From NCBI RefSeq assembly GCF_003752405.1, contig NZ_RKHK01000001.1:496001-560000 (forward strand): a stretch of DNA of 64,000 nt. Direction: 5' to 3'. Every line of letters begins with the position of its first letter. The stretch's first letter is position 1. Made by a program: the position numbers and the translations under genes. This document shows, piece by piece, positions 46,806 through 55,116 of this stretch. Source of the DNA: Bogoriella caseilytica. Its GTDB lineage: Bacteria > Actinomycetota > Actinomycetes > Actinomycetales > Actinomycetaceae. The notes under the pieces are model-generated. The model did not search any database and was not told the DNA's origin. It saw nothing but the letters and a program-made list of their open reading frames with translations.

Positions 46806-47984
46806 TCACCTCACCAGCGGGCCACCCTGGCTCAGGCGGGAGGCAGCGGCATCGATGCGCTCGTCGCTTGCGGTCAGTGCCATGCGGACATAACCCTCGC
46901 CTGCGGGTCCGTAGAAAACCCCCGGTGCCACCAGGATCCCCCGCGCGGCCAGCGCCTCCACCAGGGCCCAGGAACCGGTGGCGCCCTCGGGTCCGGGCTC
47001 GCCCACCGCTCCAGCGCGCAACCACAGGTACAGGCCGGCCTCGCTCTGCGGATCCGGCTGCAGGCCCGCGGCCCGGACCGCGTCAAGCAGGACGGCGCGG
47101 CGCCGCCCATAACGCGCCTTCTGCTCGGCCACGTGGGCGTCGTCGTGCAGGGCCGCGGTCATCGCGGCCTGAATCGGGCCGGGCACGATCATGCCGGCGT
47201 GCCTGCGCACCTCGCGCAGCGGGGCCACGAGCGCTGGATCCCCGGCTGCGAAGGCCGCACGGTAGCCGGCCAGGTTGGACTGCTTGGACAAGGAGTACAG
47301 CACCAGCAGGCCAGAGAGGTCGCCGTCGCTCACGCGCGGGTCGAGCAGACTCGGGATGGGCTCAGCCTGCCAGCGCTCGGACCAGCCGAGCTCGGCGTAG
47401 CACTCATCGGCGGCGACGACGACGCCGTGACGGCGGGCCCAGGTCACGATCGCGCGGAGCTGCCCGGCATTGAGCACATGACCATGTGGGTTCCCCGGTG
47501 AGTTCAGCCAGATCAGGCGCACCCGCGCACCCGCCACGCTCTCCGGCCACGTGGCCGGGTCGATGCCCACCGCAACGGGCTGGGCACCTGCCAGGCGGGC
47601 GCCGACGTCGTAAGTGGGGTAGGCCACCTGCGGGTGCAGCACGACATCACCGGCGCCGAGACCGAGCAGTGCCGGCAGCAGAGCCACGGCCTCCTTGGAG
47701 CCCACCGTCGGCAGAACGCCGTCCTCGGGCAGGTCCGGCACTCCCCGGCGCCGGGCGAACCAGTCCGTGATGGCCGCACGCAGTTCGGGGGTGCCGACGG
47801 TCTGCGGATAGCCCGGGCTGTCCGCGGCGCGCTCAAGTGCCGCGCGCACCACCGCCGGTGTGGGATCGACCGGCGTCCCCACCGAGAGGTCGACCATCCC
47901 ACCGGGATGCTCACCGGCCACGCGCTTGGCCGGCGCGAGGGCGTCCCAGGGAAAGTCCGGCAGCGCGGCGCCGTTCAGGCCCAC
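46806..47984 (-). CDS. dapC: Succinyldiaminopimelate transaminase
   Basis: 392 residues, fold-type I aminotransferase of the DapC family. PDFPWDALAPAKRVAGEHPGGMVDLSVGTPVDPTP opens the protein; VGSKEAVALLPALLGLGAGD near 92, WLNSPGNPHGHVL near 158 (substrate loop), ADECYAELGWSERW near 190 (PLP ring Asp-x-x-Tyr) and YSLSKQSNLAGYRAAF near 231 with the PLP-binding Lys follow. It makes N-succinyl-LL-2,6-diaminopimelate in the same route as DapD. It starts only 7 bp after the ferredoxin stop, a pairing conserved in actinobacteria. Confidence 0.94.
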   Translation of the reverse strand: MGLNGAALPDFPWDALAPAKRVAGEHPGGMVDLSVGTPVDPTPAVVRAALERAADSPGYPQTVGTPELRAAITDWFARRRGVPDLPEDGVLPTVGSKEAVALLPALLGLGAGDVVLHPQVAYPTYDVGARLAGAQPVAVGIDPATWPESVAGARVRLIWLNSPGNPHGHVLNAGQLRAIVTWARRHGVVVAADECYAELGWSERWQAEPIPSLLDPRVSDGDLSGLLVLYSLSKQSNLAGYRAAFAAGDPALVAPLREVRRHAGMIVPGPIQAAMTAALHDDAHVAEQKARYGRRRAVLLDAVRAAGLQPDPQSEAGLYLWLRAGAVGEPGPEGATGSWALVEALAARGILVAPGVFYGPAGEGYVRMALTASDERIDAAASRLSQGGPLVR

Positions 47985-47991
47985 GGGAAGG

Positions 47992-48315
47992 TCAGTCCTG
48001 GTTCTGCGGGGGCAGAGCGGCCACGAGGGGGTGATCCTTCTTGATCAGCCCCATCTTCGCGGCGCCACCAGGCGAGCCGATGTCGTCGAAGAAATCGACA
48101 TTGGCCTTGTAGTAGTCGGCCCAGATGGAGGGGGTGTCATCCTCGTAGTAGATGGCCTCCACCGGGCACACCGGCTCGCAGGCGCCGCAGTCGACGCACT
48201 CGTCCGGGTGGATGTAGAGCATCCGTTCACCCTCGTAGATGCAATCCACGGGGCACTCGTCGATGCAGGCCTTGTCCTTGAGGTCGACACACGGTTGAGC
48301 GATCACATAGGTCAC
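47992..48315 (-). CDS. fdxA: 7Fe/8Fe ferredoxin
   Basis: 107 residues. Two cluster motifs are clear: [20 protein letters not shown] (3Fe-4S type spacing C-x7-C-x3-C-P) and [16 protein letters not shown] (4Fe-4S), followed by a C-terminal helix-rich extension [23 protein letters not shown] typical of actinobacterial FdxA. It carries electrons at low potential. It heads a fdxA-dapC operon. The GTG start lies 12 nt after the VanW-type gene stop; GAGAAT, 6 nt before the GTG, may be a weak -10, which would overlap the upstream stop. Confidence 0.96.
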   Translation of the reverse strand: MTYVIAQPCVDLKDKACIDECPVDCIYEGERMLYIHPDECVDCGACEPVCPVEAIYYEDDTPSIWADYYKANVDFFDDIGSPGGAAKMGLIKKDHPLVAALPPQNQD

Positions 48316-48327
48316 GGGGTGATTCTC

Positions 48328-50130
48328 TCAGTCGTCGCCGTTGTTGTCATTGCCGCCACTGTCACCGTCGTCACCATTGCGGCTGTCGCCACCGCCCGGT
48401 GACGGCGGAGAACCGCAGATGACGCGATGCCAGGGCCGGTAGGTGTGAGTGCGCACCTCGTCGAGGACCACCTCACCGGACTCGCGGTCGGTGACGGTCC
48501 GCCCGTAGTCCACCGTGAAGCCGTGGTAGTGCGGGTTCTCCGCTACGCACTGCGGGTGGGGGTTGTACTCGGTGCCGGGCTGGGTGATGTCCCGCTCGGC
48601 GGAGATCCAGTCGTCCACCTCCCACACCGGGGTGCTCCACAGCCGGGTGTGCATGCCCTCGTCGTTGACCCAGGCTTCGATCATCACGCCGTACTCGGTG
48701 TTGTTGCGCCAGCGCATATCCAGCGATCCCGCCACCACGGTGGCTTCACGCCCCCGGGGGTAGCGGTCGAACCAGCGCGTGTGCGCGCGATGTTCCACGA
48801 GCTCCATACCGGCGAGATAGCCGACATTGAACATCTGCGTCGATACCTGGGAGAGCCCGCCGCCGATGCCTTCGGTCGCGAAGCCCCCGCTGACCATTCC
48901 CGAGGCCACGTAGCCGTTCTCCAACGTGAACGGGCCGATCGTCTCAGTGAGGGAGAAGATCTCCCCCGGCCTGACCAGGGTGCCGCTGAGGAGCTCCGCG
49001 CCGCGCCGCAGGTTCGCTGTGCGCGGCGGGTCGTAAGGAATCGGGGTGGAGAAGGACACGATCTCCTCGTTCACGCCCAGGGCCTCGGCATCGGCGGTGC
49101 TGAACTCCGGTTCCGCCTCGGTGAGCTCCACCACGGCCCGGCGGCGGTCAGCGGTGATGGCCTCGCGAACGCCCTCCGCGAGCAGTTCGGGGTCCACGCC
49201 GGTTCCGGTTGTCGCCGGCTCGATCTCCGGGCCGTCACTGGTCAGCACGATGCGGGCGTCCTCACCGGCGGTCTCGATGTCCGGGTTGCTTTCCACCAGC
49301 GCTTCGGCAAGCTGGTCGGCGGCGAGTTCCAGGCGCAGTCCGGCGCCATTGGGCACGAAGGTCGCCGCCTCAGCCAGCGTGGCCGGGCTGAGCTCAGCTT
49401 CCTGCTCACCGGCCTCGATAGTGACCGGGCCGGCCACCAATGGCTCGGCGTACTCACGGCGGGCCTCCTGCACAGCCTCCTCGCCGATACCCGGCTCCAG
49501 GGTCTGGCCGGGGAGTTCAAGCGGATGCGGTTCGGTCAGCCAGTCCGCCGAGACCAGTGCGGCGGCGCCGTCGAGGTCGAGCTGCAGGCCGTCCTCTGGT
49601 TCGGTGACGACCACGGTGGTTCCGGAGAAGGTGATGAAGCCCTCCACCGGCGCGCGCTCGATGTCCTGGTTGACCAGTTCGAGCTCAGCACGCAGCGCCT
49701 CCTCGTCCACGGCGGTCACGGGCTCCACCGCGCCGATCCCGAAGAGCCGGTCCCACAGCACGCGCGGGTCAACGGAGAAACCGGTCAGCCCTTCGAGGGT
49801 GGCGGCGGCGTCGAACTGCAGGCCCGCCGGGCCGGGATCGATGGTGGCGGAGACGTCGTCGATCCGCACCGAGATCGGCTGTTCGGTCACTGCGCCCAGC
49901 TCGGTCTCCAGCCGCTGGTGGGCCTCGTCGTGGCTGAGGCCTCCGATCGGCACGCCGGCGACCGTGGCATCGGAGGCGACACGATCAGAGAGCCACCAGG
50001 CGAGGCCTGCGTAGGCAGCGGCCAGGAGCGCCACGATCACCACCGGGATGACCCAGCGGTACCGCCGGCGTGGTTCCTCACCGTCGAACCCCTCGAAGGG
50101 GGATGCGGGATTCGCGGATTCGTCGCTCAC
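48328..50130 (-). CDS. VanW family protein with peptidoglycan-binding-4 domains
   Basis: 600 residues. One transmembrane helix (about 28-47) anchors it. Two similar extracellular domains of the PG_binding_4 type (VAGVPIGGLSHDEAHQRLETEL near 56; a second near 225-330) precede a VanW domain (about 360-500) with FSTPIPYDPPRTANLRRGAELLSGTLVRPGEIFSL, NGYVASGMVSGGFATEGIGGGLSQVSTQMFNVGYLAGMELVEHRAH and the RWRNNTEYGVMIEAWV C-terminal motif. The tail is Gly/Asp/Asn-rich. The biochemical role of VanW is unknown; it acts at the wall surface. The GTG start has no clear ribosome binding site. It is upstream of fdxA on the same strand. Confidence 0.9.
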   Translation of the reverse strand: MSDESANPASPFEGFDGEEPRRRYRWVIPVVIVALLAAAYAGLAWWLSDRVASDATVAGVPIGGLSHDEAHQRLETELGAVTEQPISVRIDDVSATIDPGPAGLQFDAAATLEGLTGFSVDPRVLWDRLFGIGAVEPVTAVDEEALRAELELVNQDIERAPVEGFITFSGTTVVVTEPEDGLQLDLDGAAALVSADWLTEPHPLELPGQTLEPGIGEEAVQEARREYAEPLVAGPVTIEAGEQEAELSPATLAEAATFVPNGAGLRLELAADQLAEALVESNPDIETAGEDARIVLTSDGPEIEPATTGTGVDPELLAEGVREAITADRRRAVVELTEAEPEFSTADAEALGVNEEIVSFSTPIPYDPPRTANLRRGAELLSGTLVRPGEIFSLTETIGPFTLENGYVASGMVSGGFATEGIGGGLSQVSTQMFNVGYLAGMELVEHRAHTRWFDRYPRGREATVVAGSLDMRWRNNTEYGVMIEAWVNDEGMHTRLWSTPVWEVDDWISAERDITQPGTEYNPHPQCVAENPHYHGFTVDYGRTVTDRESGEVVLDEVRTHTYRPWHRVICGSPPSPGGGDSRNGDDGDSGGNDNNGDD

Positions 50131-50358
50131 GTGTCGCCTTCTCAGCCTGTCGCTCCGTCAGCCCTGGTGCGCGGGATGCACTGCGGGCGGAGGTCGGACC
50201 AGCTCACCGCCCACATCGTGGACCGAGCCAACCAGGCCCCTGCGGCATCGTAGGCGCCGGGCTCCGCGTGGCGAGGCCTGGGGGCAGGACGTCACCACAT
50301 CGTTATCATGGGGCGGCTCACATCTGTTGCCAGACCAACGATTGCAGCCCCTTGCTCC

Positions 50359-50850
50359 TCAGAGGTGGGGCCGCAGGCGGGCCAGGTGATGGACCAGCGC
50401 CGGAGCACTGCTCGCCCCGCCGGCGTACACGCCCTCCACCTCCCCCACCACGACATCGTGATCGCCGGCCTGGCGAATCCAGCTCGTCCGGCACTCGAGA
50501 TGCACCCGCGCGGGCTCGATGAGGGCCGCTCCGCTCCGTGCGCCTCGGTGATGGTCGATTCCGATGAGCTGCCCCAGGGCCGGGCGGCCAGGCTCGGCCA
50601 TCCGCTCCGCGGCCGCCTCAGCGCCGGCCGAGAGCACGCTGACGGCCCAGAGGTCCGTCTCCTCGAGCGCCTCACGGAGGCGAGCATCGGCATGCACGGT
50701 GAAAAGCACCATGGGCGGGCGGAGCGAGACCGAGACGACCGAGGTCGCGGTCATTGCCAGGTCGAGGTTCCCCTGCCGCAGGCTGATGGCGCATACCCCG
50801 GCGGGAAGCCGCGCCATGGCGTTGCGGAAGTCGTCGATCAGGTCAGGCAT
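50359..50850 (-). CDS. Flavin reductase family protein
   Basis: 163 residues, flavin reductase-like (FMN-binding split barrel): DFRNAMARLPAGVCAISLRQG near 8, MTATSVVSVSLRPPMVLFTVH near 33 (FMN loop), WAVSVLSAGAEAAAERMA near 68, and a terminal HHDVVVGEVEGVYAG-type block. It probably reduces free FMN with NAD(P)H for a partner monooxygenase; no such partner is adjacent. ATG 50850 overlaps the stop of the DUF6113 gene by 8 bp, so it is the last gene of an mshB-DUF6113-flavin reductase operon. Confidence 0.88.
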   Translation of the reverse strand: MPDLIDDFRNAMARLPAGVCAISLRQGNLDLAMTATSVVSVSLRPPMVLFTVHADARLREALEETDLWAVSVLSAGAEAAAERMAEPGRPALGQLIGIDHHRGARSGAALIEPARVHLECRTSWIRQAGDHDVVVGEVEGVYAGGASSAPALVHHLARLRPHL

Positions 50851-51328
50851 CGCCGTACCAGGACCGCGGCGTGAGCGCCGGAACCAGCACGGCAAGAACG
50901 GGCACGCCGAGCAGGAGGAAGAGGCTGGTGTTGTCGTCGGCGACCAGCACGTTGGTTCCGCCGCCGAGGTAGGTCAGGGCGAGGATCGCGATGAGCAGTG
51001 CCGCCGCATTGAGCAGCACGCCGCCGAAGTCCGCCGCGGCGCGGGCCAGCATGCCGCTGACCGCGGCGACAGCGAGCGCACCCACGAGCCCCGCGGGGAG
51101 ATCGAAGGCGACCACCCGGTGCAGCAGCGTGGCCACCAGTCCGGACATCGCCCCCACGATGAACACGGCCGCGAGGGCCAACAGCCCCCAGGAATCCCAC
51201 CTTCGGTTCGAGGGACCCGGCCCGGCCTCGGGGCCACCCGGCTCGGCTTCGTGGCCACCCGGCTCGGTCTCGTGGCCACCCGGCTCGCCCTCGTGGGCAC
51301 CCGGCCCGGCTGCTGGGCGGTCAGTCAT
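50843..51328 (-). CDS. DUF6113 family membrane protein
   Basis: 161 residues with four predicted transmembrane helices (LLALAAVFIVGAMSGLVATLL; LPAGLVGALAVAAVSGMLARAAA; GVLLNAAALLIAILAL; SLFLLLGVPVLAVLVPAL), preceded by a 40-residue Gly/Pro/Glu segment built from four 7-residue repeats (EPGGHEx). The arrangement next to mshB fits the actinobacterial DUF6113 family, whose role is not known. It overlaps the mshB stop by 8 bp at its start and the flavin reductase start by 8 bp at its end. Confidence 0.75.
   Translation of the reverse strand: MTDRPAAGPGAHEGEPGGHETEPGGHEAEPGGPEAGPGPSNRRWDSWGLLALAAVFIVGAMSGLVATLLHRVVAFDLPAGLVGALAVAAVSGMLARAAADFGGVLLNAAALLIAILALTYLGGGTNVLVADDNTSLFLLLGVPVLAVLVPALTPRSWYGDA
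51230..51310 (-). repeat. Four 21-bp tandem repeats inside the DUF6113 gene
   Basis: Copies begin near 51231, 51252, 51273 and 51294. The unit is in frame and codes for EPGGHE(T/A)-type heptads, so copy number can change without breaking the gene. Confidence 0.8.
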
Positions 51329-52337
51329 GGCCAAAGAAGGAACGGAGCTGTTCGGTGGTGGCCTCTTGCCCCGGCGCGAGGGTGATCGAGGCGGCCGCCA
51401 TGATCGGCTGGAGCACGCCATTGGAGACGGCGAACCACCCGGCCAGTTCGGCACCGGCTTCGGCGGCAGACTCACGCTCAGCGTCGTCCAGGAGGTGCAC
51501 GGCCTGCACCTGAGTGCGGTGGGCGCGCATCGCCTCGGTCAGCGAGCCGAGAACCGGGGCGAGGTCGACGTCGAGGTCGATACGCTCGGGCGGATAGGCG
51601 CGCGAGACCAGCGGCCCCGTGGAGGGGCGCGGCGTCAGCTCATCCCCCCGCTCACCGAGGATGGCCTCTCGCGCGGCGCGCTGCTCCATCCAGGCCAGGG
51701 CGGTGCGCATCTTCTCGGCGTTCGTGGTGACCCAGGCGATCGCCGGTACCTGGAACGGTTCCAGCCCTGCGAGAGGATCGTCCTCGGCTTCAGCCCCCAC
51801 GCTCGCGGCGGCCCGCGCCTCGTCGGCGGCCAGCTCTGCCGCGCGCATGGCGACGTCGTGGACGCGGATGTGATCCGGGTGGCCGTAGCCGCCGTCGGGC
51901 TCCTCGGTCAGGAGCACCTCGGGGCGGCGGGAGCGGATCACTGAGGCCAGCAGCCGCGCCGTGACATCGAGGTCGATGGCGGTGAAGGCATCCGCGCCGG
52001 CGTCCTCACCCGGCCCCGCGAGACCAGGACGGATCCAGCGCATACCGGAATCGGTGAATCGGGGCGGACGCAGGTCGCTGAGACCCTCCACGGCGTCGAG
52101 CATGAGGTGCTCGGCTGGTTGCAGCGCCGCGATCGCACGGTCCAGCTCCCGGGCGCGCTCGGCGGCCAGCGCGTGATCGTCGCCTTCGAGGTGGGCGAGG
52201 TCGGCGGGAATGACCTCGCCCTTCTCTCCTCGGTTGGCGTTGACCACGGTGACCTGGCGACCGGCTCGGACGGCGGAAGCGATGAGGCCGCCGCCGCCGA
52301 GGGTCTCGTCGTCGGGATGGGCGAAGAACGCGAGCAT
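51321..52337 (-). CDS. mshB: N-acetyl-1-D-myo-inositol-2-amino-2-deoxy-alpha-D-glucopyranoside deacetylase
   Basis: 338 residues, PIG-L/LmbE-type deacetylase. The zinc site is HPDDE at 7-11 (H7, D10) with a later His in GGYGHPDHIRVHDV near 165; VNANRGEKGEVIP near 34 and the C-terminal ERIDLDVDLAPVLGSLTEAMRAHRTQ are characteristic of MshB. It removes acetyl from GlcNAc-Ins in mycothiol synthesis, the low-molecular-weight thiol of Actinobacteria. The protein starts a few residues earlier in other species; here the ATG at 52337 is fixed by a TAGGCT -10 exactly 7 nt upstream. First gene of an operon with DUF6113 and a flavin reductase. Confidence 0.9.
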   Translation of the reverse strand: MLAFFAHPDDETLGGGGLIASAVRAGRQVTVVNANRGEKGEVIPADLAHLEGDDHALAAERARELDRAIAALQPAEHLMLDAVEGLSDLRPPRFTDSGMRWIRPGLAGPGEDAGADAFTAIDLDVTARLLASVIRSRRPEVLLTEEPDGGYGHPDHIRVHDVAMRAAELAADEARAAASVGAEAEDDPLAGLEPFQVPAIAWVTTNAEKMRTALAWMEQRAAREAILGERGDELTPRPSTGPLVSRAYPPERIDLDVDLAPVLGSLTEAMRAHRTQVQAVHLLDDAERESAAEAGAELAGWFAVSNGVLQPIMAAASITLAPGQEATTEQLRSFFGHD

Positions 52338-52344
52338 GACCGCC

Positions 52345-52350
52345 AGCCTA
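52345..52350 (-). promoter_or_regulatory. -10 element for leaderless mshB
   Basis: TAGGCT on the minus strand ends 7 nt before the mshB ATG. Confidence 0.6.
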
Positions 52351-52402
52351 CGGCCGCTGAGCCTGCCGGGTGCTCCCCGGGCTACTTCGCGGCGCCCACC
52401 GA

Positions 52403-54304
52403 CTACTTCGCCCGCTTCGAAGCGCGGTAACGCTCCGTGGCATCGAGGATCACCTTGCGGATGCGCACCGATTCCGGAGTGACCTCCACGCACTCGTCCT
52501 CGGCGGCGAACTCCAGGGACTCCTCGAGGGTGAGCTTGCGCGGAGGGGTGAGGCTCTCGAAGGTGTCGGCCGAGGCCGAGCGCATGTTCGTGAGCTTCTT
52601 CTCCTTGGTGATGTTGACGTCCATGTCCTCATTGCGGGAGTTCTCCCCCACCACCTGGCCCTCGTAGACCTCGGAGGTGGGCTCGACGAAGAAGCTGCCC
52701 CGGTCGGACAGGCCGAGCATGGCGAAGGGTGTCACCGCTCCGGCCCGGTCGGCCACCAGGGAACCGGAGGAACGCATCTCGATCGGGCCGTGCCAGGGTT
52801 CGAAGCCCTCGGCGATCGAGGAGGCGATGCCGGTGCCCCGGGTCTCGGTGAGGAAACGGGTGCGGAAACCGATCAGCCCGCGGGCGGGCACCACGAACTC
52901 CATGCGCACCCAGCCCGAACCGTGGTTCGACATGGTCTCCATGCGGCCCTTGCGGGCGGCCATGAGCTGGGTGACGGTGCCGAGGTACTCCTCGGGCACG
53001 TCGATGGTCATCCGCTCCATCGGCTCGTGGCGGGCGCCGTTGACCTCCTTTGTGACCACCTGCGGCTTGCCGACGGTCAGCTCGAAACCCTCGCGGCGCA
53101 TCTGCTCCACCAGGATGGCCAGCGCCAGCTCACCGCGGCCCTGCACCTCCCAGGCGTCCGGCCGCTCGGTGGGCAGCACGCGCAGTGAGACGTTACCGAT
53201 GAGCTCGGCGTCGAGACGGTCCTTGACCTGACGCGCGGTGACCTTGTGGCCCTTACCGCCCTTGCCGGCCAGCGGCGAGGTGTTGATCCCGATGGTCATC
53301 GAGATCGCCGGGGCGTCCACGGTGATCAAGGGCAGTGGCTTGGGGTTCTCCGCGTCGGTGAGGGTCTCGCCGATCATGATGTCGGCGATACCGGCCACGG
53401 CCACGATCTCACCCGGTCCGGCCTCCTCGGCCGGCACGCGCTGCAGGCCTTCGGTGCGGAGCAACTCGGTGATCTTCACCGTCGTGGTGGTGCCGTCGGT
53501 CTTGGCCCAGGCCACCTGCTGGCCCTTGCGCAGTGTGCCGCCGCGGATCCGCAGCAGCGCGAGGCGGCCGAGGAAGGGGGAGGCGTCGAGGTTGGTGACG
53601 TGCGCCTGGAGGACGGCGCCCTCCTCGTAGGCCGGCGCCGGGATGGTCTCGAGGATGGTGGCGAAGAGCGGCTCCACGGTCTCGTTGTCCGGGAGACCGC
53701 CGTCGGCCGGCTGGTTCCGGGAGGCGCGCCCGGCCTTGGCCGAGGCGTAGACCACCGGGACGTCGAGCAGCGCATCGATATCGAGGTCCGGCACCTCGTC
53801 GGAGAGGTCGGAGGCCAGACCCAGCAGCAGATCGGTGGTCTCGCCGACCACCTCGTCGATGCGGGCGTCCGGGCGGTCGACCTTGTTGACGACGACGATC
53901 ACCGGCAGCTTGGCGGCCAGCGCCTTGCGCAGCACGAAGCGCGTCTGAGGCAGCGGGCCCTCCGAGGCGTCCACGAGCAGCACGACGCCGTCGACCATGG
54001 ACAGGCCTCGCTCGACCTCACCGCCGAAGTCGGCGTGGCCGGGGGTGTCGATCACGTTGATGGTGATCTCCGGGGTACCGGAAGCAGCCGCCGAGGGGCC
54101 CGTGTACCGGATGGCAGTGTTCTTCGCGAGAATGGTGATGCCCTTCTCGCGCTCGAGATCGCCGGAGTCCATCACGCGCTCGGCCACCTCCTGGTGGCCG
54201 CCGAAGGCGCCACCCTGGCGGAGCATGGCGTCCACGAGGGTGGTCTTGCCATGGTCGACGTGGGCGACGATTGCGACGTTGCGCAGGTCAGAGCGCACGG
54301 GCAT
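52403..54304 (-). CDS. typA: Translational GTPase TypA/BipA
   Basis: 633 residues. G1 AHVDHGKTTLVDAMLRQ, G2 region EREKGITILAKNTA, G3 DTPGHADFGGEVERGL, G4 NKVDRPDAR and the EF-G-like domains II, III and V (PLITVDAPAISMTIGINTSPLAGKGG; RPDAWEVQGRGELALAILVEQMRREGFELTVGKPQV) plus the TypA-specific C-terminal domain (ESLEFAAEDECVEVTPESVRIRK) are all present. It binds the ribosome and assists assembly and stress translation. ATG 54304 fits the family start MPVRSDLRNVAIVAHVDHG. It is divergent from the HesB-like gene with 299 bp between them. Confidence 0.97.
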   Translation of the reverse strand: MPVRSDLRNVAIVAHVDHGKTTLVDAMLRQGGAFGGHQEVAERVMDSGDLEREKGITILAKNTAIRYTGPSAAASGTPEITINVIDTPGHADFGGEVERGLSMVDGVVLLVDASEGPLPQTRFVLRKALAAKLPVIVVVNKVDRPDARIDEVVGETTDLLLGLASDLSDEVPDLDIDALLDVPVVYASAKAGRASRNQPADGGLPDNETVEPLFATILETIPAPAYEEGAVLQAHVTNLDASPFLGRLALLRIRGGTLRKGQQVAWAKTDGTTTTVKITELLRTEGLQRVPAEEAGPGEIVAVAGIADIMIGETLTDAENPKPLPLITVDAPAISMTIGINTSPLAGKGGKGHKVTARQVKDRLDAELIGNVSLRVLPTERPDAWEVQGRGELALAILVEQMRREGFELTVGKPQVVTKEVNGARHEPMERMTIDVPEEYLGTVTQLMAARKGRMETMSNHGSGWVRMEFVVPARGLIGFRTRFLTETRGTGIASSIAEGFEPWHGPIEMRSSGSLVADRAGAVTPFAMLGLSDRGSFFVEPTSEVYEGQVVGENSRNEDMDVNITKEKKLTNMRSASADTFESLTPPRKLTLEESLEFAAEDECVEVTPESVRIRKVILDATERYRASKRAK

Positions 54305-54545
54305 GCGAGGTCTCGCTTTCACAGTGGGGTGCCGCCCGGCCATGGGCAGCGGAGAACGGGCGCGGAGCGCCGTCGCCATGGTACTGGCAGATGGCACAGT
54401 CTCGCTCTCGGCGCAAAATCTCACTCCATGAGACACCTGTGGGGTTGTGGCTTGCATCGAAGGGGCAAGCCCGCAAGCGTTGGGGTGTCCGAGGCGCGTG
54501 CGTTGTGCCCGCAGGTATTGCGTAGGCGTCGGCTGTTCCCGATGA

Positions 54546-54564
54546 GTCCGGAGGTTCTCCGGAC
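54546..54564 (+). other. Perfect hairpin in the leader of the HesB-like gene
   Basis: GTCCGGAG and CTCCGGAC (8 bp, exact) pair around a GTT loop, about 40 nt before the ATG at 54604. It may be in a 5' untranslated region. No known regulator is implied. Confidence 0.5.
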
Positions 54565-54603
54565 CCCGGGCCCGCCTCCCCGCACCGACGACAGGAGCCC
54601 CAC

Positions 54604-54897
54604 ATGCTCACTCTCACCGAGAACGCCCAGGCCGCAGTGGCCGGCCTGACCACCGAAGCCAATGTTCCGGACACAGGCGGTGTGCGCATCGCGCTGACCG
54701 AGGACCAGAGCCAGCTGGAGATGTCGCTCGTCCCTGAGCCCCAGGAGACCGACGAGGTCATCGACACCGACGGCGCGAAGGTTTTTGTCGCCGCCGAGAC
54801 CGCCCCCGTGCTGGCTGACCACACCCTCGATGCCCAGCAGACCCCCGAGGGCATTGGCTTCAGCCTCGACAAGCCCGGTGCGCCGGCCGAGGGCTGA
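54604..54897 (+). CDS. HesB/IscA-like protein without cysteines
   Basis: 97 residues from an ATG with ACAGGAG 6 nt upstream. The fold matches HesB/IscA A-type carriers (MLTLTENAQAAVAGLTTEA at the N-terminus; VRIALTEDQ near 28; VFVAAETAPVLADHTLDAQ near 61), but the three cysteines that bind iron or Fe-S in IscA are absent: the protein has no Cys at all. Such actinobacterial members are common and of unknown function, so Fe-S delivery should not be assumed. Divergent from typA. A strong hairpin follows the stop. Confidence 0.85.
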   Translation: MLTLTENAQAAVAGLTTEANVPDTGGVRIALTEDQSQLEMSLVPEPQETDEVIDTDGAKVFVAAETAPVLADHTLDAQQTPEGIGFSLDKPGAPAEG

Positions 54898-54950
54898 CGC
54901 CAACGCGCGTCGGCCTGAGGGCTGACCGCGAGTAGGGTCGCTCGCGACTG

Positions 54951-54982
54951 AGGGAGGTTCGCCCGGATGGGCGGGCCTCCCT
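54951..54982 (+). terminator. Terminator after the HesB-like gene
   Basis: AGGGAGG..CGCCC and GGGCG..CCTCCCT pair around GGAT with two mismatched T bases; the hairpin starts 53 bp after the stop and is followed by TCGTCGTT. Confidence 0.7.
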
Positions 54983-55103
54983 TCGTCGTTCCGCAGGATC
55001 GCGCCGCCACCTCGCACGACCAGGGGCCTGTCATCCTCCGGCCGTCGTCATGCTCCTCGCGGCAACGAGCATGACGATCGCCCGCCGCCGTCGGCCGATG
55101 GCC

Positions 55104-55116
55104 TAATCTCACAGCT
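55104..55116 (+). promoter_or_regulatory. -10 element for leaderless start at 55117
   Basis: TAATCT at 55104-55109 ends 7 nt before the ATG at 55117. Confidence 0.55.
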
